In this document: piece after piece, positions 54,558 to 62,417 of the stretch
Numbering within the stretch: the first letter of the stretch is position 1
Layout of the letters: each line of letters starts with the position of its first letter
DNA from: Blastochloris tepida
GTDB lineage: Bacteria; Pseudomonadota; Alphaproteobacteria; Rhizobiales; Xanthobacteraceae
Assembly (NCBI RefSeq): GCF_003966715.1
Contig: NZ_AP018907.1
Coordinates: 1,042,001-1,106,000, forward strand
Direction of reading: 5' to 3'
Length of the DNA stretch: 64,000 nucleotides
Made by a program: the position numbers and the translations under genes
The notes under the pieces: generated by a model
Seen by the model: only the letters and a program-made list of their open reading frames with translations
Database searches by the model: none
Told to the model about the DNA's origin: nothing

Positions 54558-55313
54558 CTATACGTGCTGGCCGCCATTGATCATGATCTCGGCGCCGTTC
54601 ACGTAGGACGACCATTCGGTGCACAGCACATAGATGATCTTGGCCACTTCGTCGGGCGTGCCGAGCCGCTGCATCGGGATCTGCTCCTCGACGATCTTCT
54701 CGGTGCCGGGCGACAGGATCGAGGTGTCGATCTCGCCCGGCGCGATGGCGTTGACGCGCACGCCGAGCGGGCCGAAATCGGCGGCCATCTCGCGGGTCAG
54801 TGCCGCGAGCGCGGCCTTGGAGGTGGCGTAGGCCGCGCCGGCAAAGGGGTGGACGCGCGAGCCGGCGATCGAGGTGACGTTGACCACCGCGCCCTGGCCG
54901 GCCTTCAGCTCCTCGACGAGGCCGCGCGCCAGCATGATCGGCGCGAAGAAGTTCACCTGGAACACGCCCCGCCACATGTCGAGCGCCGAGTCCATGGTGC
55001 CGAGCCGCGCGCCGCCCGCGCCCTTGGGCGAGATCGCGGCATTGTTGACCAGCGCGTGCAGCTCGCCGGCCGGCAGGCGGGCGCGGATCTCGTCGATCGC
55101 CCGCTGGGTGTCGTCGGGATCGCCGAGATCGACCTGGATGTGGTCCTCCGGCCCCATCGCCCACGGGCACTCCTCCGGGAAGGGGTGGCGCGAGCAGGTG
55201 ATGACGCGCCAGCCGGCGGCGCCGAAGCGCTTCACCGTGGCGTGGCCGATACCCCGCGAGGCGCCGGTGAGCAGGAGCGTGCGGCCCGGCTGGTTGGACT
55301 GGGAGAAACTCAT
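54558..55313 (-). CDS. short-chain dehydrogenase/reductase
   Basis: The 251-residue SDR has the cofactor loop TGASRGIG at residues 17-24, NNAA after the fourth strand, the catalytic serine in NVTSIAG and the YATSK motif with tyrosine and lysine. The C-terminus (YVNGAEIMINGG) is typical of classical SDRs. A basic residue after the second strand (SRHPF) suggests NADP(H). The substrate is unknown. The next gene on the same strand, pdxH, is upstream by 56 bases. Confidence 0.92.
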   Translation of the reverse strand: MSFSQSNQPGRTLLLTGASRGIGHATVKRFGAAGWRVITCSRHPFPEECPWAMGPEDHIQVDLGDPDDTQRAIDEIRARLPAGELHALVNNAAISPKGAGGARLGTMDSALDMWRGVFQVNFFAPIMLARGLVEELKAGQGAVVNVTSIAGSRVHPFAGAAYATSKAALAALTREMAADFGPLGVRVNAIAPGEIDTSILSPGTEKIVEEQIPMQRLGTPDEVAKIIYVLCTEWSSYVNGAEIMINGGQHV

Positions 55314-55369
55314 CGGACGCTCCGGCAGGCTGGCGATCGGGCAGGATCACGCAGCGGCAATATCAAATA

Positions 55370-55990
55370 CTAGGGATAGAGACGGCTCTTCTGCCAGCTT
55401 CCATCGGCCAGCCGGCGGAACTGGAGGCGATCGTGAAGGCGGAAGGGCCGATCATGCCAGAATTCTATCGACACCGGCAGGATTCGATAGCCGGTCCAGT
55501 GCGGCGGACGCGGCACCTCGCCGATGGCGTAGCGGGCGGTGTAGGCGGCCACCGACTTCTCCAGCGCCAGCCGGCTCTCCAGCGGCCGCGACTGCGCCGA
55601 CGCCCAGGCGCCGATGCGCGAGCCGCGCGGGCGCGAGGCGAAATAGGCGTCGGCCTCGGCGTCGCTCACCCGCTCCACCGGCCCGCGCACGCGCACCTGC
55701 CGGTGCAGGCTCTTCCAGTGGAACACCACGGCGGCCTTGGGCTGGCCTTCCAGCTCGCGGCCCTTCTGGCTCTCGGTGTTGGTGTAGAATACGAAGCCGC
55801 GGTCATCGACGCCCTTCAGCAGCACCATGCGCACATTGGGCAGACCGTCGGCATCGACGGTGGCCAGCGCCATGGCGGTGGGGTCGTTCGGCTCGCTCGC
55901 TTCCGCATCGGTAAGCCACGCCTGGAACAGGCGAAACGGCTCTTCGGCCCCGGTGAAATCACCAGTCGTTAACCAGGATGGCGTTTCCAT
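55370..55990 (-). CDS. pdxH: pyridoxamine 5'-phosphate oxidase PdxH
   Basis: PdxH oxidises pyridoxine- or pyridoxamine-5'-phosphate to pyridoxal phosphate with FMN. The 206-residue protein has [40 protein letters not shown], the [20 protein letters not shown] segment and the C-terminal pattern [16 protein letters not shown] with RLYP at the end. ATG 55990 is used; GTG 55996 would add two residues. It is divergent from the lipoprotein gene, and their starts are only about 25 bases apart. Confidence 0.95.
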   Translation of the reverse strand: METPSWLTTGDFTGAEEPFRLFQAWLTDAEASEPNDPTAMALATVDADGLPNVRMVLLKGVDDRGFVFYTNTESQKGRELEGQPKAAVVFHWKSLHRQVRVRGPVERVSDAEADAYFASRPRGSRIGAWASAQSRPLESRLALEKSVAAYTARYAIGEVPRPPHWTGYRILPVSIEFWHDRPFRLHDRLQFRRLADGSWQKSRLYP

Positions 55991-56014
55991 TTGCACCGGT
56001 CTCGCGTGTGCGGA

Positions 56015-56542
56015 GTGAAGCGATTCGTGGTTGCCAGCGGTGCGTACGAGCCGGCGCGGCTTTATAGTCGAGCGCGGCGGGATGAGAAAACCGCGCGTTC
56101 ATGCCGGCGCCTCGGCGCCGCCGCGATGGCTGTGGGACTCGGGCTGCTGCTGTCCGGCTGCGCGGCCATTTCCATTCCGATGGGCGGGCTGTTCGGCGAC
56201 GACAAGGACGAGGCGACCGTCACCGGCTCGGTGAAGGCGCCGCCGGCGGTGACGCCGGTGCCCGACATGGACTGGCGGGCCGCTCGCGGCGCGCTGAGCC
56301 AGGCGATGAGCCGCACCGACGCCGGCGCGTCCGTGATGTGGGACAACCCGGTCACCGGCGCGCGCGGCAGCATCACGCCGTTGTCGGCCGCGGTGGCCTC
56401 GGCGACGGGAAAGACCTGCCGGACCTTCCTGCTGTCGCGTGTGTTCGGCGACAATGAGACATGGCACCAGGGCGAGGCCTGCCTAAACGGCAAGCATGGC
56501 TGGAAGGTGCAGGCGGTGCGACCGCTGGCCGTCAAGACCTGA
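56015..56542 (+). CDS. RT0821/Lpp0805-type surface lipoprotein
   Basis: The product carries a lipoprotein signal ([14 protein letters not shown]) with a good lipobox LSGC. The domain after it, [15 protein letters not shown], then [10 protein letters not shown] and [20 protein letters not shown], is the pattern of the RT0821/Lpp0805 family, related to 17-kDa rickettsial surface antigens. It should be an outer-membrane lipoprotein. The start is uncertain: GTG 56015 gives a 175-residue protein with a long basic leader. Synteny with pdxH and the DnaJ-like gene is common in this order. Confidence 0.75.
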   Translation: MKRFVVASGAYEPARLYSRARRDEKTARSCRRLGAAAMAVGLGLLLSGCAAISIPMGGLFGDDKDEATVTGSVKAPPAVTPVPDMDWRAARGALSQAMSRTDAGASVMWDNPVTGARGSITPLSAAVASATGKTCRTFLLSRVFGDNETWHQGEACLNGKHGWKVQAVRPLAVKT

Positions 56543-56694
56543 ACGACGCACGTCGCAGCGGGATGCCGCAGCCGGGCGCAAACCGTTGTATCCTGGCGCA
56601 TCAGTCCCCACCTTCAGGGTGAGCGAGGCGGAGCCTCGGCGGGCCTGAACGGACGCCGGGAGCTTCGGCAATTGATCGCGGGAGAAGACAAAGG

Positions 56695-57693
56695 ATGCGC
56701 GACCCTTACGACGTGCTCGGCGTCGGCCGCAAGGCGACGCACGACGAGCTGAAGAAAGCGTATCGCAAGCTCGCCAAGAAGCTGCACCCGGACGCCAACA
56801 AGAGCGACCCCAACGCGTCGACCAAGTTCGCCGAACTCAACAGCGCCTACGAGATCCTCGGCGACGAGACCAAGCGCAAGCAGTTCGACCGCGGCGAGAT
56901 CGACGCCGAAGGCAAGCCGCGGTTCCACGGCTTCGAGGGCGCTTATCCCGGTGCCGGCGGACGCGGCCAGGGCGGGTTCAACGCCGGGTTCGGCGGCGGG
57001 CCGGGCGCCGGCTTCGAGTCGTTCACCTTCGGCCCCGACGGATTCCGCCGCGCCGGCCGCGGCGCCGGGCCGGGTGGGATGGAAGACATACTGGGCGATA
57101 TCTTCGGCGCCTTCGGCGGACGCGGCGGGCCGCAGGGTGGCCCCCAGGGCGGCTTCCAGGGCGGCTTCGGACAGGCCACCGGCCGCGGCGACGACGTCAC
57201 CGCCTCGGTGACGGTGACCATGGCGGAGGCGGCCAAGGGCGCCAAGACGCGCGTCTCGCTGCCGACCGGCAAGGAGGTCGAGGTGACGATCCCGGCCGGC
57301 ATCACCTCCGGCCAGACGGTGCGGCTGCGCGGCCTCGGCCACCCCAGCCCGGTGCGCCAGGGCCAGCCCGGCGACGCGCTGGTGACGGTCGAGGTGGCGC
57401 CTCACCCGACGCTGAAGCCCGACGGCGCCGATCTGCGCGCCGAGGCGGCGGTGCCGCTCGCCGATGCGGTGCTGGGCGGCAAGGTGCGGGTCGACACGCT
57501 GGACGGCGCGGTGGAGCTGACCGTGCCGCCGATGAGTTCGAGCGGCCGGACGCTGCGGCTGCGCGGCCGCGGCCTGCCCAAGCCCGCGGGCGGCGCCGGC
57601 GACCTGTTGGTGACGCTCAAGATCACGCTGCCCGATGCCGCCGATCCGGAGCTCGACGCCCTGATGCGCAAGTGGCGCGCGCAGGCGCAGTGA
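56695..57693 (+). CDS. DnaJ-like co-chaperone of the CbpA type
   Basis: The 332-residue protein has a J domain at residues 3-67 with HPD at 31-33, which activates DnaK-type ATPases. A Gly-Phe-rich linker (residues 75-160, [15 protein letters not shown]) and a DnaJ C-terminal substrate-binding domain follow, but there is no CxxCxGxG zinc finger. This is the CbpA-type architecture. The ATG 56695 follows AAGACAAAGG. A three-hairpin repeat begins three bases after its stop and precedes fabI. Confidence 0.93.
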   Translation: MRDPYDVLGVGRKATHDELKKAYRKLAKKLHPDANKSDPNASTKFAELNSAYEILGDETKRKQFDRGEIDAEGKPRFHGFEGAYPGAGGRGQGGFNAGFGGGPGAGFESFTFGPDGFRRAGRGAGPGGMEDILGDIFGAFGGRGGPQGGPQGGFQGGFGQATGRGDDVTASVTVTMAEAAKGAKTRVSLPTGKEVEVTIPAGITSGQTVRLRGLGHPSPVRQGQPGDALVTVEVAPHPTLKPDGADLRAEAAVPLADAVLGGKVRVDTLDGAVELTVPPMSSSGRTLRLRGRGLPKPAGGAGDLLVTLKITLPDAADPELDALMRKWRAQAQ

Positions 57694-57695
57694 TT

Positions 57696-57819
57696 GCGGT
57701 TTCCGGGGGGGATCACGTCGTGATACCCGGAAACACACTCGCCAAAAATCCTTGTTCGACAATGGGATCTTTGGCGACCGGAATACGGATCTCCGGCCCA
57801 CAGGGCCGGAATCCGTATC
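57696..57819. repeat. compound three-hairpin repeat, family B, copy between the DnaJ-like gene and fabI
   Basis: Three hairpins follow one another: CGGTTTCCGGG / CCCGGAAAC, then TCGCCAAAAATCC / GGGATCTTTGGCGA, then ATACGGATCTCCGGCCC / GGGCCGGAATCCGTAT. The same order with similar sequences recurs at 59425-59548, about 1.7 kb away. Confidence 0.85.
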
Positions 57820-57939
57820 GGCGATCGAAGGCGCCTGCGGACGAAAGTCTATCCACTGCCGGTGAGCTGCCTGCTCGATCGCGGCTTGCTGCCGCCCGAG
57901 CGGCCGTGCCATAGGGAGGCGGTTACGGCGGAGGCTGAC

Positions 57940-58758
57940 ATGAGTGGTGGTTCGGGCGTGATGAAGGGCCGGCGCGGCCTCGTGATGGGGGTCGCCAACA
58001 ACCGGTCGATCGCCTGGGGCATTGCCAAATCCTGCCACGAGCAGGGGGCGGAACTCGCGTTCACTTATCAGGGCGAGGCGCTGGAGAAGCGGGTGCGGCC
58101 GCTGGCGGCCGAACTCGGCGCGGCCGTGGTCGGCCATTGCGACGTCACCGATCCGGCGACCATCGATCAGGTGTTCGAGGAGGTGAAGCGGGTGTGGGGC
58201 GGGCTCGATTTCCTGGTCCACTGCATCGCGTTCTCGGACAAGGACGAGCTGACGGGCCGCTACATCGAGACCTCGGCCGACAATTTCTCCAAGTCGTTGT
58301 TCATCAGCTGCTATTCCTTCACCGCCATCGCCCAGCGGGCGGAGAAGCTGATGCAGCCCGGCGGCGCCATGCTGACGCTGACCTATTACGGCGCCGAGAA
58401 GTGGATGCCGCATTACAACGTGATGGGCGTGGCCAAGGCGGCGCTGGAGGCCTCGGTGCGCTACCTCGCCGCCGATCTCGGCCCCAACGGCATCCGCGTC
58501 AACGCGGTTTCGGCCGGGCCGATCAAGACGCTCGCTGCCTCCGGCATCGGCGACTTCCGCTATATCCTGAAGTGGAACGAGCTGAACTCGCCGCTGCGCC
58601 GCACCGTCACCATCGAGGAGGTCGGCGACGTTGGGATGTATCTGGTGTCGGACTTGTCGCGCGGCGTCACCGGCGAAATCCATCATGTCGATGCCGGCTA
58701 CCATGTCGTCGGCATGAAGAACCCCGACGCGCCGGACCTGACCCTGGCCAAGGACTGA
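57940..58758 (+). CDS. fabI: enoyl-ACP reductase FabI (NADH-type)
   Basis: FabI reduces enoyl-ACP in the last step of fatty acid elongation and is the triclosan target. The 272-residue SDR-type enzyme starts with GLVMGVANNRSIAWGIAKS, the divergent cofactor loop of FabI. The active-site Y-x-x-M-x-x-x-K is present as YNVMGVAK at about residues 158-166. ATG 57940 follows GGAGGCTGAC. The 3' end lies in a 16-bp tandem repeat. A phosphatase-like gene follows. Confidence 0.96.
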   Translation: MSGGSGVMKGRRGLVMGVANNRSIAWGIAKSCHEQGAELAFTYQGEALEKRVRPLAAELGAAVVGHCDVTDPATIDQVFEEVKRVWGGLDFLVHCIAFSDKDELTGRYIETSADNFSKSLFISCYSFTAIAQRAEKLMQPGGAMLTLTYYGAEKWMPHYNVMGVAKAALEASVRYLAADLGPNGIRVNAVSAGPIKTLAASGIGDFRYILKWNELNSPLRRTVTIEEVGDVGMYLVSDLSRGVTGEIHHVDAGYHVVGMKNPDAPDLTLAKD

Positions 58759-58790
58759 TCTGGCCAAGGATTGATCTGGACAAGGGCTGG
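58744..58790. repeat. 16-bp tandem repeat across the fabI stop codon
   Basis: CTGGCCAAGGACTGAT (58744-58759), CTGGCCAAGGATTGAT (58760-58775) and a partial third copy CTGGACAAGGGCTGG follow directly. The first contains the TGA stop of fabI. Confidence 0.85.
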
Positions 58791-58807
58791 CGCGGCCCTT
58801 GGCCTGC

Positions 58808-59407
58808 GTGACCAGCCCCTCGCGGACGATGCTCTATTTGATCCGCCACGGCGAAACCGACTGGAACCGCGAAGGCCGGCTGCAGGGGCGGCGCGACATT
58901 CCGCTCAATCCCACCGGACGCCGGCAGGCCGCCGAATCGGCGCGCCGGCTTGCGGATGTGGTGCCGCCGGCCACGCTCGCGTCCGTCGCGTTCGTCGCCA
59001 GCCCGCTGGTGCGGGCGCGCGAGACCATGGAGCTTCTGCGCGCAACGCTCGGCCTGACGCCGGAAGGCTATGCGGTGGATGCGCGACTCGCCGAGCTGTC
59101 GTTCGGGCGCTGGGAGGGGCTGACTTGGCCCGAGATCCGCGCCGCCGATCCCGCCCGCGCCGCCGCCCGCGACCGCAGCACCTGGACCCACACGCCGCCC
59201 GGCGGCGAGAGCTATGTCGACCTCGCCGAGCGTCTGGAGCGCTGGTGCGAGACGCTCAGCGGCGACGCCGTGGTGGTGAGCCATGGCGGGGTGACGCGGG
59301 CGCTGCTGGTGCTGTTCGGCAGCATGAGCGCGAGCGAGGCGTGCCGGTTCAACGTGCCGCAGAATCGGGTCTGCGTGGTCGGCGAGGGCTGGGCCGAGTG
59401 GCGGTGA
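58808..59407 (+). CDS. histidine phosphatase family protein (phosphoglycerate mutase-like)
   Basis: The 199-residue protein has the phosphohistidine motif LIRHGETDWN near the N-terminus, arginine in SPLVRARETM, ELSFGRWEG with the acid, and the second histidine in VVSHGG. It is a member of the broad phosphatase branch; the substrate is unknown. The start is taken as GTG 58808; ATG 58829 (MLYLIRHG) is the shortest option. It follows fabI by 49 bases and is followed by a compound repeat. Confidence 0.9.
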   Translation: MTSPSRTMLYLIRHGETDWNREGRLQGRRDIPLNPTGRRQAAESARRLADVVPPATLASVAFVASPLVRARETMELLRATLGLTPEGYAVDARLAELSFGRWEGLTWPEIRAADPARAAARDRSTWTHTPPGGESYVDLAERLERWCETLSGDAVVVSHGGVTRALLVLFGSMSASEACRFNVPQNRVCVVGEGWAEWR

Positions 59408-59424
59408 GGGGAGTGTAAGCTCTC

Positions 59425-59548
59425 ATACGGTTTCCGGTTGATCCCTTCAGGATACCGGAAACGATCTCGCCGAAAAATCCTTGATCCGGAGGGGATTTTT
59501 CGGCGATCGGAATACGGTTCTCCGGCCTGATCGGCCGGAAACCGTATC
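59425..59548. repeat. compound three-hairpin repeat, family B, copy between the phosphatase gene and higBA
   Basis: The first hairpin pairs CGGTTTCCGGT with ACCGGAAACG. The second pairs TCGCCGAAAAATCC (59467-59480) with its exact complement at 59493-59506. The third pairs ATACGGTTCTCCGGCC with GGCCGGAAACCGTAT (59533-59547). It is a close relative of the element at 57696-57819, in the same orientation. Confidence 0.9.
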
Positions 59549-59586
59549 ACTTGACGCATGTAAGGCATCGCCTTACGCTGCCGAAC

Positions 59587-59865
59587 ATGATCCGCTCATT
59601 CCGGAGCAAGGGGCTGGAGCGGTTTGCCGCGACCGGCGACGTCTCCAAGTTGAGCGTGCAGAATCCGGCACGGCTTCGGCGCATTCTCCTGGCGCTGGAT
59701 GCGGCGAACCGGCCGGAGCAACTGAATATCCCCGGTCTGCGCTTTCATGCCCTCAAGGGCGGGGAGAAGGGCCGCTACGCGCTCGATGCCAGCGGCAACT
59801 GGCGCATCACATTCGGCTGGGACGGCGAGGACGCGATCGACGTCGATCTGGAGGACTACCACTGA
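59587..59865 (+). CDS. higB: HigB-family type II toxin
   Basis: The 92-residue RelE-superfamily protein has MIRSFRSKGLERFAATGD, PGLRFHALKGGEKGRYALD and the closing NWRITFGWDGEDAIDVDLEDYH. This is the standard HigB pattern. HigB cleaves mRNA on the ribosome. The toxin gene comes first, which is normal for higBA. Its stop overlaps the antitoxin start (TGATG), so translation is coupled. Confidence 0.93.
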   Translation: MIRSFRSKGLERFAATGDVSKLSVQNPARLRRILLALDAANRPEQLNIPGLRFHALKGGEKGRYALDASGNWRITFGWDGEDAIDVDLEDYH

Positions 59866-60173
59866 TGACAGCGAAGCTGACGGCTGGTCTGCCGCCCATG
59901 CATCCCGGCGAGCTGCTGCGGGAGGATGTCATTCCGGCGCTGGCGATCCCGAAGGCGGAGATCGCCCGTCTGCTCGGCATTTCGCGCCAGAGCCTCTACG
60001 ACATTCTCGCCGAGAGGCAGCCGGTGACGCCGGGCATGGCGCTGCGGCTGGGCAAGCTGTGCGGCAACGGCCCCGAATTGTGGCTGTCGCTGCAGCGGAC
60101 CTACGACCTCGACGTCGCCCGCAGGGAGCTTGGCGCCGAGATCGAGAAGATCCCGACGCTGCCGGCGGCGTAA
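59865..60173 (+). CDS. higA: HigA-family antitoxin
   Basis: The 102-residue protein has the HigA/VapI HTH pattern: MHPGELLREDVIPAL, then EIARLLGISRQSLYDILAE with the Xre-type helix-turn-helix, and GNGPELWLSLQRTYDLD. It binds HigB and represses the operon. ATG 59865 overlaps the higB stop. No further gene is co-transcribed. Confidence 0.93.
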   Translation: MTAKLTAGLPPMHPGELLREDVIPALAIPKAEIARLLGISRQSLYDILAERQPVTPGMALRLGKLCGNGPELWLSLQRTYDLDVARRELGAEIEKIPTLPAA

Positions 60174-60215
60174 GGACGGCAATGGCGCTGCCTCCCCCCT
60201 CGGCAATCCGGCGCC

Positions 60216-60806
60216 TCAGCGCCGGACGACCACGGTGGTGCCGACGCGCACGCGATTGTAGAGGTCGATCACGTCGTCATTGGTCATGCGGATGCAGCCC
60301 GAGGACACCGCCTGGCCGATCGTCTCCGGCTCGTTGGAGCCATGGATGCGGTAGAGCGAGGAGCCGAGATACATCGCCCGCGCGCCCAGCGGATTGTCGG
60401 GGCCGCCCGGCATGTAGCGCGGCAGGTCGGGCCGGCGCTTCAGCATCTGCGACGGCGGGCGCCAGTCCGGCCATTCCGCCTTGCGCGAGATCGTCTTGAC
60501 GCCCGACCACTGGAAGCCTTCGCGCCCGACGCCGATGCCGTACCTCAGCGCGGTGCCGCCGTCCTGCACCAGATAGAGGCGGCGCTCGGAGGTGTCGATG
60601 ATCACCGTGCCCGGCTTGTAGGGACCGTCATAGCGCACCGTCTGGCGCGGAATCGGCGAGGCGTTGAACGACTCGTAGCCGATGCCGCCGCCCCGCCGCT
60701 CATAGGAGTAGGTGTGCGGATAACGTTCGTCATAGGTGGCGCTGGCCGTCGTCGGCCCGGCGACGGCCACGACGGCGGCGACAAACGCAAGCAGCTTCGA
60801 GCGCAT
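60216..60806 (-). CDS. L,D-transpeptidase (YkuD domain)
   Basis: The 196-residue exported enzyme has a signal peptide (about residues 1-23, ending TASA). The YkuD domain starts at GTVIIDTSERRLYLV. The catalytic motif HGSN (H155) and SSGCIRM (C171) are complete. Such enzymes make 3-3 peptidoglycan crosslinks or attach proteins to peptidoglycan in the periplasm. Upstream of the ATG at 60806 lies a direct repeat in the leader. Confidence 0.94.
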   Translation of the reverse strand: MRSKLLAFVAAVVAVAGPTTASATYDERYPHTYSYERRGGGIGYESFNASPIPRQTVRYDGPYKPGTVIIDTSERRLYLVQDGGTALRYGIGVGREGFQWSGVKTISRKAEWPDWRPPSQMLKRRPDLPRYMPGGPDNPLGARAMYLGSSLYRIHGSNEPETIGQAVSSGCIRMTNDDVIDLYNRVRVGTTVVVRR

Positions 60807-61193
60807 GGCGATCCTTTTCGGTCTTGCCGGTTCGGTTATGCCGGTCGGTCTTGCCGGTTCGGCTCTGCAACCAAATATTGCATCAGGACAAGCTGAGATT
60901 TGCAGCGTCGCGGACGACGGTCCGCGACGAACAACTCTGCAGCCTTAAGGTATACAAATGATGTGCGGGCCTGGACGGCAATGCCGCGCGCCCGTCTGCG
61001 GGATGAACGCCACAAATCGCTGCGTTCTTCAACCCCCGGAGCCCTGCACGGGGGCATTCCTGCCCCGGCGTGCGATGGCGGTCTGGCGTGGCTCCGTTCG
61101 GATCGCCGCCGCCGAGATGCTGCCTGCGCCTGAAACACCCTGAGAGATCAGGGCTCGAAGCGGTCAGGGCCTTATGCGGTCAGGGCCTTGTGG
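60807..61193. other. gene-free region between the L,D-transpeptidase gene and the 99-residue gene
   Basis: I see no gene here. The part next to the transpeptidase start has a direct repeat (60819-60862). A perfect 9-bp hairpin GTCGCGGAC-GACG-GTCCGCGAC lies at 60907-60928. The part next to the minus-strand gene ending at 61194 has a short tandem repeat (61161-61202). The AT-rich stretch at 60864-60960 could be promoter sequence. Confidence 0.5.
60819..60862. repeat. 17-bp direct repeat in the L,D-transpeptidase leader
   Basis: CGGTCTTGCCGGTTCGG occurs at 60819-60835 and again at 60846-60862, a period of 27 bases. The copies are identical and lie 13-56 bases upstream of the minus-strand start codon. 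Confidence 0.85.
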
Positions 61194-61202
61194 TCAGGGC
61201 TT
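61161..61202. repeat. short tandem repeat across the stop codon of the 99-residue gene
   Basis: CGGTCAGGGCCTT occurs at 61161-61173 and 61177-61189. A third, slightly changed copy, TGGTCAGGGCTT, at 61191-61202 contains the stop (61194-61196 on the minus strand). The pattern matches the duplications at 45922, 53051 and 58744. Confidence 0.75.
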
Positions 61203-61493
61203 GCGGCCCAGCGCCTCCTGGTCCTTCAGCCAGTCCGACAGGCTCGAGGACGACTTCGACGCCTTGCCGGACTTGGCGGTCGTGCGCTTGGCGCCCTTGG
61301 TGGCGGCGGCGGTGGTGCCGGCTGTGCGGACCCGGACGGGCTTCGAATCGGCGGCCGGCTCGGCCGCGGCGCGCGCCAGCCGCAGCGCCTTCAGCCGCTC
61401 GGTCTTCTCGCGCAGGGTGCGGGCGTCGAGTTCGTACTGCATGAGTCCGGGTTTGCCCGCTCCGTCGCGATTGCTCTTGTTGTCATCGGCCAT
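61194..61493 (-). CDS. small basic protein, unknown function
   Basis: The 99-residue protein has an N-terminal helix-forming part (LMQYELDARTLREKTERLKA) and a Lys-Ala-Thr-Ser-rich middle and C-terminal part (ATKGAKRTTAKSGKASKSS). It ends in a short conserved motif SLSDWLKDQEALGRKP. Its composition resembles H1-like or DNA-bound tails, but no domain is recognised. The next gene upstream on the strand is the BrnA-like gene, 33 bases away, so they may share a transcript. Confidence 0.65.
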   Translation of the reverse strand: MADDNKSNRDGAGKPGLMQYELDARTLREKTERLKALRLARAAAEPAADSKPVRVRTAGTTAAATKGAKRTTAKSGKASKSSSSLSDWLKDQEALGRKP

Positions 61494-61526
61494 GTTTGGT
61501 CTCCGGTGTGGGCACGTTCGTGAAGG

Positions 61527-61775
61527 CTATTTGCCCGCGGCTTTTCGCAGGGCGGCGTTGATACGGTCCTGCCAGCCGGGGCCGCCGGCGCGGAAATGGT
61601 CGAGCACCGCCTGATCGAGGCGGAGCGACACCTGCTCCTTGGCCTCCGGCAGCGGCGCGGTGCGGACGATCGCGCGCGGCTCGGCGGCTGCAGGCGACTT
61701 GTTGGTGATGGCCTTGAAGGCCGCCTCGGCCGCGCTGCGGGCGTCGAGGGGGCGTCGTGTTCTGCTGCCGTTCAT
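61527..61775 (-). CDS. orphan BrnA/DUF4415-like antitoxin-type protein
   Basis: The 82-residue protein ends with EQVSLRLDQAVLDHFRAGGP, followed by GWQDRINAALRKAAG. This is the ribbon-helix-helix pattern of BrnA antitoxins (COG3514). BrnA normally pairs with BrnT, encoded just upstream. I find no BrnT-like frame between 61776 and 62158, so this copy is unpaired. It may regulate other promoters or be a relic. ATG 61775 starts MNGSRTRRPLDAR. Confidence 0.75.
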   Translation of the reverse strand: MNGSRTRRPLDARSAAEAAFKAITNKSPAAAEPRAIVRTAPLPEAKEQVSLRLDQAVLDHFRAGGPGWQDRINAALRKAAGK

Positions 61776-62158
61776 CGGGCCTCCGGGATTGTGCGCTTTC
61801 GAGCCTTCAGCGGCCCGCAATCCGGGCCGGAAGCTCCAAACTCCTGATTTGTCACGTTTTCTATCGCAAAACCGGTTTCCACTTTTGCGGAAAACGCGCC
61901 AAGGGGGCAACGTGCAAAGGGCTGCCCGGGCGGCACGGCCGGATGTCCGTCGCGGACATCTTCGCCGGGTGCCTCCGAGCGTGGAACAGATCCGTTGTCG
62001 CGGCCCGTGCAGCCGGCTGCGCGGGCCTGCAGGCACACGCACCGGGCCGTTCCGCACGGTGCCCCACCCACAACGGCTGAGAACGTCGCGCTGCGGCAGG
62101 CCACCAAACGAATCCGCTGCGGACAACAGCCCGATCCGCCGCTCAGCGCAAGGCCACA
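61776..62158. other. non-coding stretch with a family A repeat
   Basis: No gene is supported here. The only clear feature is the family A palindromic repeat at 61850-61900. The remaining sequence looks like decayed DNA next to the P-type ATPase relic. Confidence 0.5.
61850..61900 (+). repeat. dispersed palindromic repeat, family A, copy 6
   Basis: GTCACGTTTTCTATCGCAAA, then ACCGGTTTCCACTTTTGCGG and AAAACGCGCC, keeps the central palindrome but has lost the terminal GCATTCTC and AATGCTC blocks. Confidence 0.7.
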
Positions 62159-62359
62159 TTACGCCGCGATTCCGCGCCGGTCGAGCCTTGCCGCGCGGCC
62201 ATCCGGCGATGCGGTAAAGATGGGTGGCGCTGTCCCAGCCACGTCCGTGCCCGCACCGGTGACGAGGCCGAGACCGCCACGGCTCAAGGCCGATACAGTG
62301 TCGATGCCGTCGCCGGCCATCGCCACCATCCGGCCGCCGGCAATCCGTGCGGGTGGCGC
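62159..62359 (-). pseudogene. relic of a heavy-metal P-type ATPase (hinge region only)
   Basis: On the minus strand the frame reads AGGRMVAMAGDGIDTVSALS, then a Gly-rich strand and GAGTDVAGTAPP, ending at TAA 62159-62161. This aligns without gaps to the hinge of heavy-metal P-type ATPases, whose consensus is roughly MVAMAGDGINDAPAL followed by GTGTDVA. The invariant Asn-Asp-x-Pro after GDGI has become Asp-Thr-Val-Ser, so the site is dead. Nothing recognisable of the phosphorylation site, metal site or membrane helices remains on either side. It is probably a fragment left from a deleted gene. Confidence 0.6.
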
Positions 62360-62417
62360 GGGAACGGCCGGCGGCTTCCGCCGTTACGGTTCTGCCGGTC
62401 GGGCAGGGGAGGGTGGC

